A stretch of DNA of 64,000 bases from Kalmusia sp. IMI 367209 (taxonomy: Eukaryota; Ascomycota; Dothideomycetes; Pleosporales; Didymosphaeriaceae): the NCBI GenBank assembly GCA_027946365.1, contig JAPEUQ010000009.1:1054001-1118000 (forward strand). Direction: 5' to 3'. Shown one piece after another: positions 45,225 to 56,427 of the stretch. How positions within the stretch are numbered: the stretch's first letter is position 1; every line of letters starts with the position of its first letter. Under the pieces are notes generated by a model, which saw only the letters and a list, made by a program, of their open reading frames with translations, ran no database searches and was not told the DNA's origin. The translations under genes and the position numbers were made by a program.

Positions 45225-47588
45225 TCACTCTCCCTTCCCACCTCTCCTTACGACCGAAACTGTACCTAGTGGTTCTTTCTTGCTTGTCTGTGTCGTCTTG
45301 GATTTCTTCCTTCCCGTTAACGTGTTCACCTTTTTGCTCTTCGCTTTCGAAACCCTGGCAGTCTCCTCCTTCCGAGGCCGTCCAGGGCCCCTCTTCTCAA
45401 CCCCGTTACCACTCGATGATGCCTTTTTGCTTCCTGATGCAGTAGCCTTCTTCCTACTTCCTGCGGTCGCACCTTTACCAGCCTTTCCCCCCTCCTCTTT
45501 CTTTCCCTTTTTGGACCCCTTGTCACTCCTCTCCTTCCTCATCATCGTCGGCCCTTCAATAAATCCATGCTGACTAATATAGTAAATGACATCAAGCGCG
45601 ATATCACAGAACTCTTGCACACCACGAATCAGCTCATATGCAGGCTTCCTCGTCTCCTCCGTAAGCCCCACGCGCCACCGATCCATTGTCGCGAAGAAGA
45701 TCTCATTAGTGTCTGCATCGAGCGCATCACGCTGACTGTCTAAGACTTCTTGGTCATCTTCGGCGTTTGCGTTGTATGCGCTCGACTTGCTTTTGTTGCC
45801 GAGTGTGATTAGGTCCCCGGCTTCGTACGCTGCATAAGCTTCTAGCACCATGGTGGTAATGGTGTGAAAGTTGAGAAGCGCGTATAAGGGCTGGGGGTCC
45901 GGGGTCGAGAGGGCTTGCTGGCCGGGGATGAACAAATTCTTGAGAAGGTGGATCTCTTGAGCGGCATGGTCAGGGGTAAGGAGGAGGGTTTCACGCGGCA
46001 TGCCTGGGACCGAGACTTGAACGGAAGGAAAGTCTTCGGAGGATTTCAAGGGGATGACCTCTACGTTGAATGGGGGAAGTTTGAAGGAGATCTCCTCTAA
46101 TAACTCCTTGGTCTTCACAGAAGGTTGAGCATTTGGGAGCGGATCCTGGGAGGCGGCCGGATCGGCTGGTGCTTTGATAGTTGGATGGGGTGTTTGTGCG
46201 AGAGAGAGATGTGTGCCTTCTTCCTCATTCTCTTCATTTTCTTCCTCTGCGTCTTCATCCTCGCAATCCTCATCCGGGTTCGATTTCGTGTGGTATGGCG
46301 ATTGGGGCTGCGATTCGCTGTTTGATTCGACTACAGGACGCCCACATTCTGCAGGCTCATTGGATCGTCGTATGCGAGTCATCAAGGGTTCATCATCTGA
46401 TTCATCCGATTCGTCCACCTCCTCATTACCTGAAGACGGCTCGTAATCCTCTACTAGCTCCGCTTCAGCCTTGCGCTTCGATGGCACTCGAGTTCGTGGG
46501 CTAGCAGTAGGATTTGCAGGGCGCTTGGGCATATGATATCCACGAGCAGGGTGACGACTCTCTATGACAGGCTCTATTGGCTGCTCCGGGTTGTGATAGC
46601 CATGCGTAGGGAGATCATCGGGCTCATACGAATTTGTGATATGACTCTGTACGAAAGGAGGTGGATAGCTAAACATGCCGTACCGACTAGACAATATGTT
46701 TGGTGCCGGGGGAAATGGATATTTCTGTGGGAACGTAATTGAAGGCTGGCCATACGAACGTATTTCGGGATTCGTATATGTAAGTGCTTCGTCTTGAGCG
46801 TACATCTCGCTGAAGTTGTTATACCGCTGCTGAGTTGTGCGCTGGCTTTGATGGCCCTCCCATGGCGCCTGATTTCTCCACGGCGTATTGCTGGGGTGTG
46901 AGTCTTCTGATTCGGAGAAGTGCTGCCGGAAACTTTGTTCATTGCGGTTTGCAGGTGAATGCTTATTCCTGTTGGCCTCTTGACAATACTCCTCGGCCGC
47001 ATTGTGGAGATCAGCCGGAGTCTTTCCAAAAGTAGCACCCCGAATGCGATGCGAGACTTCTGCATTTCTTTCACCACGGAACGGTGCGTTGATCTGTTGC
47101 GTCACTTCGAGCTCGCTGTCAGTATCCTCAGAAGATGGTGTTTGATACTTGCTGCGGCTTGGAGCAGTTGTTTGCTCTTCGGCTCTACCCTCGCTGTCGT
47201 CCACCCTGCGAGATGTACCAGAGAGCTCATTACGGTCGATATCAGCATTCTCCTCTTTGACTTCGACCTTGATTTCAGGATCCTTGGAAACCTCGAAGTT
47301 CCCTTCATGGCGGCTTGAAGTCATCGCCCGGTCATCCAGCTCAGAATCTCCACGCACACGGCATTCTTCCTCCTCTTGTTGCGCATCGGATCTCTTCTGA
47401 AATGGATGCTTCTGCTGCACTCGATCTTCCTGCTTCGTTCTGTGCTCTTGATTCAATCCCACATCTTCCCGTTCATCATTCTCGCCCTCATTGTTCTCCT
47501 TGACTTCGTGTTCGCCGACGCCATCGCCTCCAAACATAAAGCTCACCTCCGTCGTCTCCGCTTCTTGGCCCAATTTGTTGTGCATCAT
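45225..47588 (-). CDS. Large disordered protein with C-terminal AT-hook
   Basis: Single exon of 787 residues with unknown function. The first 500 or so are low complexity, rich in Glu, Asp, Ser, Gln and Arg, with long acidic runs (DEDCEDEDAEEENEENEEEG). A folded-looking region lies at roughly 510-690 (FKLPPFNVEVIPLKSSEDF, HAAQEIHLLKNLFIPGQQA, FFATMDRWRVGLTEETRKP, AYELIRGVQEFCDIALDVIY). The C-terminal 90 residues are Lys/Ser-rich and contain a canonical AT-hook core, KRGPGRPRKEE (about 733-740), which binds AT-rich minor groove. Nuclear localisation is therefore likely, possibly as a chromatin-associated factor. I do not recognise the central domain. The frame is intact over 2.4 kb despite the repetitive composition. 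Confidence 0.75.
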   Translation of the reverse strand: MMHNKLGQEAETTEVSFMFGGDGVGEHEVKENNEGENDEREDVGLNQEHRTKQEDRVQQKHPFQKRSDAQQEEEECRVRGDSELDDRAMTSSRHEGNFEVSKDPEIKVEVKEENADIDRNELSGTSRRVDDSEGRAEEQTTAPSRSKYQTPSSEDTDSELEVTQQINAPFRGERNAEVSHRIRGATFGKTPADLHNAAEEYCQEANRNKHSPANRNEQSFRQHFSESEDSHPSNTPWRNQAPWEGHQSQRTTQQRYNNFSEMYAQDEALTYTNPEIRSYGQPSITFPQKYPFPPAPNILSSRYGMFSYPPPFVQSHITNSYEPDDLPTHGYHNPEQPIEPVIESRHPARGYHMPKRPANPTASPRTRVPSKRKAEAELVEDYEPSSGNEEVDESDESDDEPLMTRIRRSNEPAECGRPVVESNSESQPQSPYHTKSNPDEDCEDEDAEEENEENEEEGTHLSLAQTPHPTIKAPADPAASQDPLPNAQPSVKTKELLEEISFKLPPFNVEVIPLKSSEDFPSVQVSVPGMPRETLLLTPDHAAQEIHLLKNLFIPGQQALSTPDPQPLYALLNFHTITTMVLEAYAAYEAGDLITLGNKSKSSAYNANAEDDQEVLDSQRDALDADTNEIFFATMDRWRVGLTEETRKPAYELIRGVQEFCDIALDVIYYISQHGFIEGPTMMRKERSDKGSKKGKKEEGGKAGKGATAGSRKKATASGSKKASSSGNGVEKRGPGRPRKEETARVSKAKSKKVNTLTGRKKSKTTQTSKKEPLGTVSVVRRGGKGE

Positions 47589-48549
47589 ATCAAGATATGC
47601 ACAATCAGTCTCACGTTCTATCTCACTGAATGAATCTTGATAAGCGGAGGCCTGCGCATCAGAATTGATCGCGGCTAGATTATCGGAAGCAAGGCTGAAA
47701 GACCAGGAGCCAGGGGAGCGATATGGAGGATTCCGGCATCGCCGTCCGGCGGAAGAAATACCAAAAGCTGCTATACCGGAGGTCCGCAGTATCTTTGAAA
47801 GTGGATGGGAGTAGAAAAGGAGGCGGAAAGCTAGAAAGCTAGAGACGCAAATCTATAGGAATTCAAAGCAGAGCGAGTTTTCTCTAGCGCTCCGACGAGC
47901 CTTGTAAGAGAGAAATGCAGATAAATAGCTTGCAAATCTCTCTTACCTGTTGACGCTCCTACCTACGGTCCCTATGCTATCATTCAAGATCTGCGTGAAG
48001 GCAGCTCAGCAAGGTCTCGGAGACTGACGGATCAGGGCTGCACCGAGTGAACTGGGCCACGCACCAACGCAGGTAAGAGATTTGTTTTTTACCAGAAGTT
48101 TTCGGACATGTGATCCTTGTCGTTTGCATCAATATTCGTTGGGGAGACCTGTCTGATACTCGGCGAAGAGAACCGGGATGGTGCTCAGGGGTAGACTAGG
48201 AGTACAAAATATCAGACCACTCATCATTTCAGACGTAAATTCTGATATTGCAGACTTTGATGTGACCATCCTAACAACTGAATTACGCTTGTAATGATGC
48301 GTAGCCGCGAGTACATTGGGTCATTATCGTGAAGCCATGCTTCTAGCCAAAGATTTACCAGTAAAGAATTGTATGCCCATGCGAAACACAAAGCCAACGC
48401 GCAGAAACACCAAGGAAGCTAATAGACCATGCACGAGGCGTCGAACAAAGATCAAGGTCGAGCAGCACGGCCGCGTACGTCTGCCTCATCATTCATTCCT
48501 CATATATCATAACATCTCAACACACCCCACGCCCGTCTAAAGTGCAGCA
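47589..48549. other. Intergenic region
   Basis: Holds the promoter of the AT-hook gene; no coding frame, repeat or RNA supported. A small frame at 48316-48540 has no recognisable features. Confidence 0.45.
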
Positions 48550-49545
48550 TTAATCTCCCCTCTCAACATCTCCAACCAACCTCTTCACAATGCCCGCAAA
48601 CACCGGCGCCAGAATACAATCCCTATACTTATCCACCAGCAGCCCCTCCCTATCCTCCCTCCTCTCTTCCTCGTCTATTCCTACAGCCTTCCCCTCAACA
48701 ACCGTCCCCTTAGGATACGTCGGCCGTATCCCCTCTTCCACCAACATAACAAACGCCGGATCGATCGGCACGCTCCCCAAAAACGGCACTTTGAAGTCGT
48801 TCGCCATGACCTGACCACCGCCTTTACTAAACACGTTCGAGCACTCGCTGCAATTCGGACATACAAACCCGGCCATGTTTTCTACTACGCCGAGAACTCT
48901 TACACTCGTCTTCTTGCAGAAGTTTAATTCCTTCTTGACGTCCGATATAGCGATTGCCTGCGGCGTAGTCACCACGACGGCGCCCGCCAGGTACGGCAGC
49001 GAGTCTGACGGCGAAGGAGAAGTAGATTTGAGCAGCGTCTCCAGGAGACTGATATGCTCGTCCGACGTCCCGGGCGGCGTATCGATGAGCAAGAAATCTA
49101 GCGGCGGCCACAGAACATCGGTCAGGAACTGGCGCACCATGGCCGTCTTTTTCGGACCGCGCCAAATCACCGCATCACCCCTGTTACTCAATATGAAGCC
49201 CAGGCTCATGCACGATAGAGCCCCGATGTCTTGTCCTCCAGCGCTGTTTGCTTCCGACTCGCCGTTCGCCGCTTGGCCATTCGGGTGTGATGATGGAGAC
49301 GGTTGGAGGGTTTGTTTCGAATGCACGTCGACCGGGATCCAGCCGCCCGGCGCCTGTCTCACTTTGCTCTCCTCAATGCCGAAGAAGCGCGGTATGCTTG
49401 GGCCCGTGAGATCGATGTCCAAGACACCGACTGAGTGGCCCTGCAGCGAGAGCGAGAGCGCGAGTTGTGTGGTTATGCTGGATTTTCCGACGCCACCTTT
49501 ACCAGAAAGTACGAGGACGATGTTCTGTATATTTTCGAGCGGCAT
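48550..49545 (-). CDS. CFD1: Cytosolic Fe-S cluster assembly factor Cfd1 (NUBP2)
   Basis: P-loop scaffold ATPase of the cytosolic iron-sulfur assembly machinery; forms a heterotetramer with Nbp35 that carries a bridging [4Fe-4S] cluster to be delivered to cytosolic and nuclear apoproteins. Single exon, 331 residues. It shows the deviant Walker [11 protein letters not shown] (residues 14-23), the switch [11 protein letters not shown], the Walker B-like region [13 protein letters not shown] and the cluster-binding Cys in [13 protein letters not shown] (C229, C232, C235). It lacks the extra N-terminal CX13CX2CX5C of Nbp35, which separates Cfd1 from it. A Ser/Gly/Asn-rich insert at about 80-105 is a fungal peculiarity. 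The frame is intact. Confidence 0.95.
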   Translation of the reverse strand: MPLENIQNIVLVLSGKGGVGKSSITTQLALSLSLQGHSVGVLDIDLTGPSIPRFFGIEESKVRQAPGGWIPVDVHSKQTLQPSPSSHPNGQAANGESEANSAGGQDIGALSCMSLGFILSNRGDAVIWRGPKKTAMVRQFLTDVLWPPLDFLLIDTPPGTSDEHISLLETLLKSTSPSPSDSLPYLAGAVVVTTPQAIAISDVKKELNFCKKTSVRVLGVVENMAGFVCPNCSECSNVFSKGGGQVMANDFKVPFLGSVPIDPAFVMLVEEGIRPTYPKGTVVEGKAVGIDEEERREDREGLLVDKYRDCILAPVFAGIVKRLVGDVERGD

Positions 49546-50111
49546 TGTGGTTGCGGGTGTGGTAGGTGGAGCGTGAGGTGCGGTGGAGGGGCGCTGCGAC
49601 GAGCGCGGGGTAGGTGGAATGCTCGATATTCGTAGATACGTACGGGATGGACGGAAGTGCGGTCTCAGCCAGGATCGCTCAGTTGAGATATTGTAAGAAG
49701 GGAAGCCGGCATGCGCAGACGAGAATGAGGCATGGTGTTGGTGAGGGTTACTCGTGATTTCAAATCGGGGAAAAAGTGGCGGGAGCGGACATCGGAGCTT
49801 GTGCGAGGCTTGGCGCAGATTGCCCCTCGTCGAAAGCTCGAACTCGTGAAACTAACATATGGATGAGATTGCATAAAGTCAATGCGTAGGCAAATTTTGA
49901 GAGCAGGGCGAAGACGCATCTCTGGAGTAGAATTGCTGCATGAAACGAGTGAATAGGAAAAAAAACGAAGCCACTAGGAAATTACACATTTCGCTACCAT
50001 TACCGCCAATCTCGACTTATAGGCCGTAAAAGAGAGTCATAGCACCATTTCTTCTTGACGTGCCCTTCGAAGAACTTATCCCTCACTCAGACAGCACTGC
50101 CATCTCTTTCC
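49546..50111. other. Intergenic region CFD1/SPE2
   Basis: 566-bp gap upstream of CFD1 and downstream of SPE2 on the minus strand. No gene or repeat noticed. Confidence 0.5.
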
Positions 50112-51781
50112 CTAGTAGCTCACCTCACCCAATCTCGGCTTTCCACCCTTCCAGTCATCGCGCTCATAGTACCGGAATACAAGATCATACCCATCCAAAT
50201 CATGCACAATACGATCAACACGCTTGTATCCCGCAATAGTATCCATACGCTTGCTCTTAACCGCAGTCTTTCCGGCCGCGCTATCGTCACCAGAAGGCTT
50301 AGCCTCAAAGAGCGTAACGCTAAATCTTCCCGGCTTGAAAATACCAACGACGTGGTCGACGATATCGGACGTCTCGCGGCCGCATTGGTGGGCAGGAACA
50401 TTGGTCTCGAAAGAGGCGTAGGAGCATTGAGGCTCGGGCGTGACGTGCACCGTAAAGTAATGCGTAGCATCGGAGCCCTTCTTAGTGCCGATGGGGGCAC
50501 CGCCTGGGGCTGGGATGACACCGTTGGCAGAGAAGCCGCAGGGCGTGAAGAGATAGGCATCGATACGGGCATCAGGGTACTTCGAGGTAGGGTAGACATC
50601 GGCCAAGCCGCAAGTCTCAGAGACAACGGTGCCAAGGGTGTGACCCTCTGTGGTCAGCTCCTCCGGGAAGGTAAGCTCGTCATCATCTGAGTTGAAGCCA
50701 GAATGATCGGAGGAGGTCTGTTCGAAGACGTCGAAGGAATCGTCCGTGTGACTATGGGTGGCGGTGTTGAGAACAGTAGAGCCGCCCAAGCTCTCGCAGT
50801 TCTCCTCGGGGATTGCGCCGAGGGATGAGATGGCGTTCTTGCGAGCCTCACGAGCCTTTTGGAGAAAACGACCTTCCGCGACCGCACTCGCGTCCTCGAG
50901 ATAGAACTGACGGGCGTTCTTTTCATCGAGGTCAGTCATAAGAATCTCCAAAGTCTCGTCCTCCTCTTCGTCCGTCATCTGCTCCGGAAGCAGCCGCTGA
51001 GGATAGCTCATGATCTTAGTTTCAGTCTCGGCAATGTCCATCTCTCGATCCGGGCTGGGCGGTGGAGTTAAAGTCGTATCCGGACCAGTGATGTAGAGAT
51101 ACCAGTGCTCGCCGTTCATCTTGCCAATCATATAAGCACTGCCACCTTGAAACCGCTGATCCAGATAGCGAACTTCGTCACGCCAGCTGCGATGGGGCCC
51201 ACGTTGCTGGTCCGGGTAGATGAAGTTCTTCCTGCTGTAGAAGACGCGATAGGGAGTAGCAGCAGCGGCAATGCCACGCGTAGGCTGAGCAGCCACATGG
51301 GGGAAGCCAGCCTCAAGAGCCGCAATCTCCAAGAGGCGAGGGAGGCCCCAGAGCAAGGTAGTCGTGCCACAAGTCTTGAGGACCACTTTGTGTGGGAACA
51401 CGAAGAAACTAGACTCAGAGAGCAGGTATGCGTCGACATGCTCAGATTCGATGACAGAAAGGACCTTGCAGTTGACGAGATCGAGCATCTCCTTCCAGGT
51501 CTCAGCGGACACAGCCTTGAGGCCGAGCGGACCCGCTCGGCCTGGCAGATCGGTGGCAGAACCGCTGAACCATACCTCTAGGAGCTTCTCAAGACCTGTG
51601 GCATGTAAGCTTTCGTCGCGCTACAGATCAGCAAGGAAGCCAGCTTACCTTCAAAGGCATTGGTGGAGTCAAGGTCGATGGTAGCCTCTTTGTTGATAGT
51701 CAAATGGGGAGTGCCAATATGCGACGACGGAGACGCAGTATAATGCTTGGGGATCTCAACAGCGACCATCTCTTGTGCCAT
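50112..51781 (-). CDS. SPE2: S-adenosylmethionine decarboxylase proenzyme
   Basis: Makes decarboxylated S-adenosylmethionine, the aminopropyl donor for spermidine and spermine. Two exons (minus strand): 51649-51781 and 50112-51595, 538 residues. The proenzyme cleaves itself between Glu105 and Ser106 in YLLSESSFFVFPHK, turning Ser106 into the pyruvoyl cofactor. The nearby KTCGTTTLL (Cys120) supplies the active-site cysteine. Other conserved blocks are SRKNFIYPDQQ and the beta-strand set THYFTVHVTPEPQCSYASFE. A long insert (roughly 220-310), acidic and Ser-rich, explains why it is larger than the yeast enzyme. Cytosolic. No upstream open frame with an ATG was seen in the 280 bp before the start, unlike many SAMDC genes. 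The frame is intact. Confidence 0.95.
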
Positions 51782-53745
51782 CGGCGTGCAAGCGCACAGT
51801 TGTCTTCGACTCGGAGTACGATTCTAGTGTTTGCAGGTGATGGCTGGCGTATTGGCGGTGAAGCACAATCTGCCGCTCAGACGAACAATGCGGTGCTCGC
51901 CTGAGAAGAGAAGGCCCACGGTAGGGGAACTTTGTAGGGGCTGGCGGCTGCCAGCTACAATCGATGGGTGGTGGGGGAAACGACCACGAGGGCGTTAGGG
52001 AGGTCGGGCGGAGAGGGGAATAAACGAGGCTTTTCGCCGGGAAATGGTGCCAGGCGATTGTGGTCCTCGCACGACTAGATTCCGATACCCTGGGAAAGTA
52101 TCGGGTCCAGCAGACGAGGAGATCTGCTTTGTGGGTACAAAAGGTGGGAGATGGGGGACGGGGAGTAGCGCGTGTTATCTGGGCCTATATTCTGATCAGC
52201 AATGTATCTCAGAAGTCATGTATTGTGAGATCAAAGGTGCGCCAGGTAGTGTGTTGTGGGTAGAGCTCACTTCGCAGGCTTGGACAGAAATCGCACGAGG
52301 TCCTCTTGACGCATGAAAACAGGTGGAGACGAGTCGAAAAGCGGGCTGCGGGCTACTAGAGCCTAGGCAGTATTATTCCGTGTGAGGAGTAAGGCTGCCA
52401 GCTTGAATACTGCGAAAAGGTTTCGCGGTGGTCGAGGGCAATTGCTGCTGGAGCAGAGGGGCAACTGGGCGCCGGTGAGCCGTTTGCGCACAAAAGCTGG
52501 TGGGCAGCATGTGAAAGTGGCCAAATGTTGAGCTTTCACCTTGAATACTTACAGTGAATATCAACGGCGAGCTCCTGGTAATCGGGCTGGCGTCTGGCAG
52601 TGAAGGCGTGCGGGTGGAAGGTGTGAAGGTTCGTGTGGTTGCACGAATTTTGTGCGTTGCGGCTTTTTTGGGACGGACTGACGACACACCGACTTGTCTC
52701 TCTACGTGGCTGGGCACCCGCACACGCGACAGCACACGCCGCCCAACGATCCGCGGCCGCTGCTTCCAAGGCAGTTTTAGCCCAGGTACTGAAAGAGCCC
52801 CACTGCGCAGATTGTGCACTCGACATCGTCCGATTACAGGTTGTGTGTCGGTGGAACGCCTCAAACCACAATGAGCCTCCAGGCTTTGATCTGGTACTGC
52901 ATACCAGCTTCCATCGTGCTGCACCGGGACTCCCTAGCAGCAAGAGCACGGATTCATAAATAGCAACACTATACATGCATACACAAAACAATATACCTCT
53001 ACCCAAAAACGCTGTTCCTTGCCGATACCTTGCCGTCGAAAGCCCTCTCGATGCCCGATCTACCGCGATGAGGCATCTTCTTACTTATTCCTTCCACTTC
53101 GCATTGCTTCTCACAAGATCTTAATGCACAGCCGGCGTGTGCTACTGCTTTTGTGTGCATGTGCGCCGTTGCGGGATCGAGCTTGGCTCCAAAGGTGGTA
53201 GAAGTACTTAAGCGCGGCCCAAGCTATCGTCATCTTATAGTGCATTCGCCATGCAATATACAACGGCACATATTGTAAGCAGTCGCACGAACCGGTCGGT
53301 CTAGCGCTAGATTATGCTACCGTCGAGACGATAACAGCTGAGAGGAGCGCAACTCGAAGAGAGGAAATGGACTGTGTGGATGAGGAAATACTATTGTGTA
53401 TTAGTCGCTTCGTTTCTTGAGCTCATGTACAGAACCATCAAGTGTGTCCGTGCCCAAGACCAAGCTCGTTTTCTCGTAGTCTTGCGGCTGATGTCTACAG
53501 ATCGATGTCTCGTCGGATTCCAACCACCACTCATTGCCGATGCGCCGCATGCAGCCGCAACGCCGTGCATATCTTCCTGCAGCAGCACTACTGCATCGCT
53601 ACCATTGCTCAACCCTCCCTTCTGCAAATCACTCGCCCGAATTATCCTCCGACCCAGCTATATGCGCATTAACTCATCCTCTCTATAGCTATAGCAGCTA
53701 TCCACGGCTTTTATCTCCTCCTTCTTGTACGATCAGCAACATTGC
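51782..53745. other. 2-kb region upstream of SPE2
   Basis: Promoter/leader region of SPE2. From 52600 to 52950 it is relatively GC-rich and open in several frames on both strands, including one of 156 codons on the minus strand, but none has a recognisable domain or consistent coding signature. It is better read as a long leader or promoter than as a gene. Confidence 0.4.
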
Positions 53746-55880
53746 CTAAGTGGGAAGGTTGAAGATCGCCGAGGCGTGCGACTGGAAGTACTCTCGCATG
53801 TCTAGGACGAGCAGGTCGGGGGCTTCCCATGCAGGGAGTAGCGCGGGGCGCTGGTGTCGCTTTACCCAGGTAATGTGCCATGTTGCGCTGCCCCACATGA
53901 GCGGAGTGGTCGTGTCGTGCGTGTTGCGCGCCCGGAACGAACTTATTCCTAGTGGGACGGGGCAATACGTTGTTGACCAAGCCGATGTTGGGGAGCTGTC
54001 GAGATGAGCGCGACGTAACCACCGAAGAGAGGCTTCCTAATTGGAGAGGCGCAAGTCAGCAAGCTACGCTCAGATGGGGAGTAACAGGTAGATGCAGTAC
54101 GTATTCGGCGTCCACATAAACATTCTCGGCATACGTACCGGTCCAGGTAGCCACTGCATCATAGTCCAATTGAGAACCTCAGTAGCCGACCAAGAATAAT
54201 TCTTTGAATTAACCTCGCTCTCACGCGGACTCAGCGGCTGCTCTGCTCTCCCATCGGCTGTAGCCCGGAAAGCGGTTTCTTGTGAGGAGCGGTCATGGTG
54301 CGAGTCTTGTTGTTCTATTTCAATCGGTGAGAGGAAGGGCGACCGTGATCGAGATGTGATAGGAGATAGCGACGGCGTCCGATAGTGGATCACATCGAGC
54401 AATCCAGCCAGAAGCCCAATTGGTGAATCGCAGAGCGAGAAAGCAAGTGTCTGCGGTCGTTGGGAGTAGAGATGCGCAAGTGTAGGGCCTATCAGACCTT
54501 GGGATGCATGTGACCTGCGTATGGCTGCCTGAGATGCTGAGTTTTGCTTTGCAGTGTCATGGACCTCTAAAGGCACGTATCCAAAACTCAGAGACGCTAC
54601 GCTAGCCCTCGTCAACTTGGCGATCTGGTATTTGAGGAAGGCAATAGGGCTCTTCTTGAATGTCGGTTCTGTAAAAGTTGGGTTGACTGTGTGTACTGCG
54701 ATACAGCTTTGTGGATGTTTTTGAGCCAGCGTCCGAGCAATGTTGAAGCCCCTTTATCATGGTTAGCGATCGCTTCAACTAGGTGATGTTCTCTCTTGAT
54801 ACAGTGAGTCTAGCTACACTTGGCGAGTGTTTCAAAATGAATGACTGCGATAATTCTCCAAAAAACCAACGAGAACTTGATACGTACCATCCCGAACCAT
54901 GAATAACGAATCGCTCGTACCCCAGCCTCCCCATAACCCTCGCAAATGCCTCCGCCGTCCCTTCTAGCCCGAAATCTTCACCCTCACCCGCATCGCTAAA
55001 TCCAAAGCCCGGAATGCTGGGCGCTACGACATCGAACGCCTGTTGCGCGCCATCCCCAAAGCTTGGCAGTGACTGAGGCTCGGTAAGCGCGTCGATGATC
55101 TTCTGGACCTCGATGAACGACGACGGCCAGGTGTGGCAGAAGAGTAGTGGTATGGCGTTCTGGTGGGAAGAGCGCTTGTAGACAAAGTGGATGCGAAGGG
55201 CTTGGGAGGTGGAGGAGTTCGAGTTGGATGGGAGGGTGATGGTCGTGCGGTATTGGGGAAGAGTGGAGTTAAGGTGGGCTTCTGTTGCGCGCCAGTCGTA
55301 GGAGTCTAGCCTATATGTCGGTTAGTATAGAGTCGACGTGGACTGCTTCAATATGAATAGCAGAGCGTGGGTGCATTTGAGGATCCATCATTCGCATAAG
55401 CGATAGGTAACTTTTCATCTCAGCGCCATGCCGAAGGTGAAGAGTAGCATGAAGTGAGGAGGGGATCGAAGCCGGCGTGTGTATTCCGACCCATGGCATT
55501 GATGTGTTGTCGCCCAAGCAGGGAAGTCACGACTGACTTCACTAGCCGAGAGCTATAGCACAGGTGTAGTATGTGCCCCATATCCACCACAACGATGGAA
55601 ACCAAGAACGTCACTTACCAGTAGTCTAGCAATGGTTCCAGCACTGCTTTGGGTGTTCCTTGATCCCACCGCCTCTCTTCTGGAAGCTCCAGCTCCCTGG
55701 GCAAGCGCGTCAATTCCAATTTCTTCTTCGTCAAATCCAAATACTTAGACGACACCTAAAACTACTAGTCAACACGGTTTCCTGTAGACATCTACAATAA
55801 GCGCAACATACGTGCATCGAGTACGGTGCAATTTCTTCCGTATCTGCTCCGCTTCCTCCATTGTTCGCATTACTGCCCAT
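53746..55880 (-). CDS. Epoxide-hydrolase-like alpha/beta hydrolase lacking catalytic Asp and His
   Basis: Alpha/beta-hydrolase with an N-terminal epoxide-hydrolase (EHN) domain. Five exons (minus strand): 55812-55880, 55619-55755, 54888-55310, 54139-54751 and 53746-54036, 510 residues. The second intron is unusually long (308 nt). EHN features include LDLTKKKLELTRLP, ERRWDQGTP and LDYWLDSYDWRATEAHLN. The oxyanion segment HGWPGS appears as HTWPSS. The nucleophile elbow expected as GGDWG reads HGSGWGFNIARTLA, with Gly209 in place of Asp. The C-terminal GGHFxA box that carries the catalytic His is RHQRPALLPAWEAPDLLV, so His is also missing. A Ser-rich insert of about 60 residues lies in the cap region. 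Probably an inactive or repurposed enzyme; the open frame and good splice sites argue against recent decay. Confidence 0.75.
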
Positions 55881-56427
55881 GGTAGTGACAAATGATATAA
55901 CTAACGAATGTGTATGGTCATGAATGGGTATGAAGAAGGTCAATTAGCGGCACACCATTGCCATACAATGGAGAGTTACAAAGGTACATGGACAGGCACA
56001 TGCCCGCTATTTGGAACCCCATTTCAAATGTCGACATTAGCATAAGCGATAAGAGTACGACGATCAAAAGCTCAGGAATTACGCGTTTTGCATCAGGCTC
56101 GCCGCCCCGGGAGAGGTCTAGATGCAGGTATCAGGGGAAACTGTCCTGTCGTTGGTTGCTGGGCGAGTTAGGGTTGGGCCCTTCATTTCTCGGGGTACTA
56201 CGCGAGTTCGCGATGTAGCTACTTGCCACAGTGGCTGTGCACCGCCACCGAGATCTGCAGAAAGAACATTCGAAACTAGAAACAAAACACAACACGTGGA
56301 CGAAATAGTCCAATCAACATTCCCATTGGCAACAATGTAGTTGCTCTAAAGTAGATAACCAGAAGCGTGGCTGTGTCTTCGGCACACGCGAGCGTGCGTT
56401 CAAGGTTTTAAGTCCCTGGCGTGGTTC
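55881..56427. other. Intergenic region
   Basis: Upstream of the epoxide-hydrolase-like gene, downstream of HID1. No gene supported. Confidence 0.5.

Noticed and set aside
52536..53006. 156-codon minus-strand frame
   Set aside because: It overlaps open frames on the other strand in a GC-rich leader, has no domain and no consistent coding signature; probably chance.
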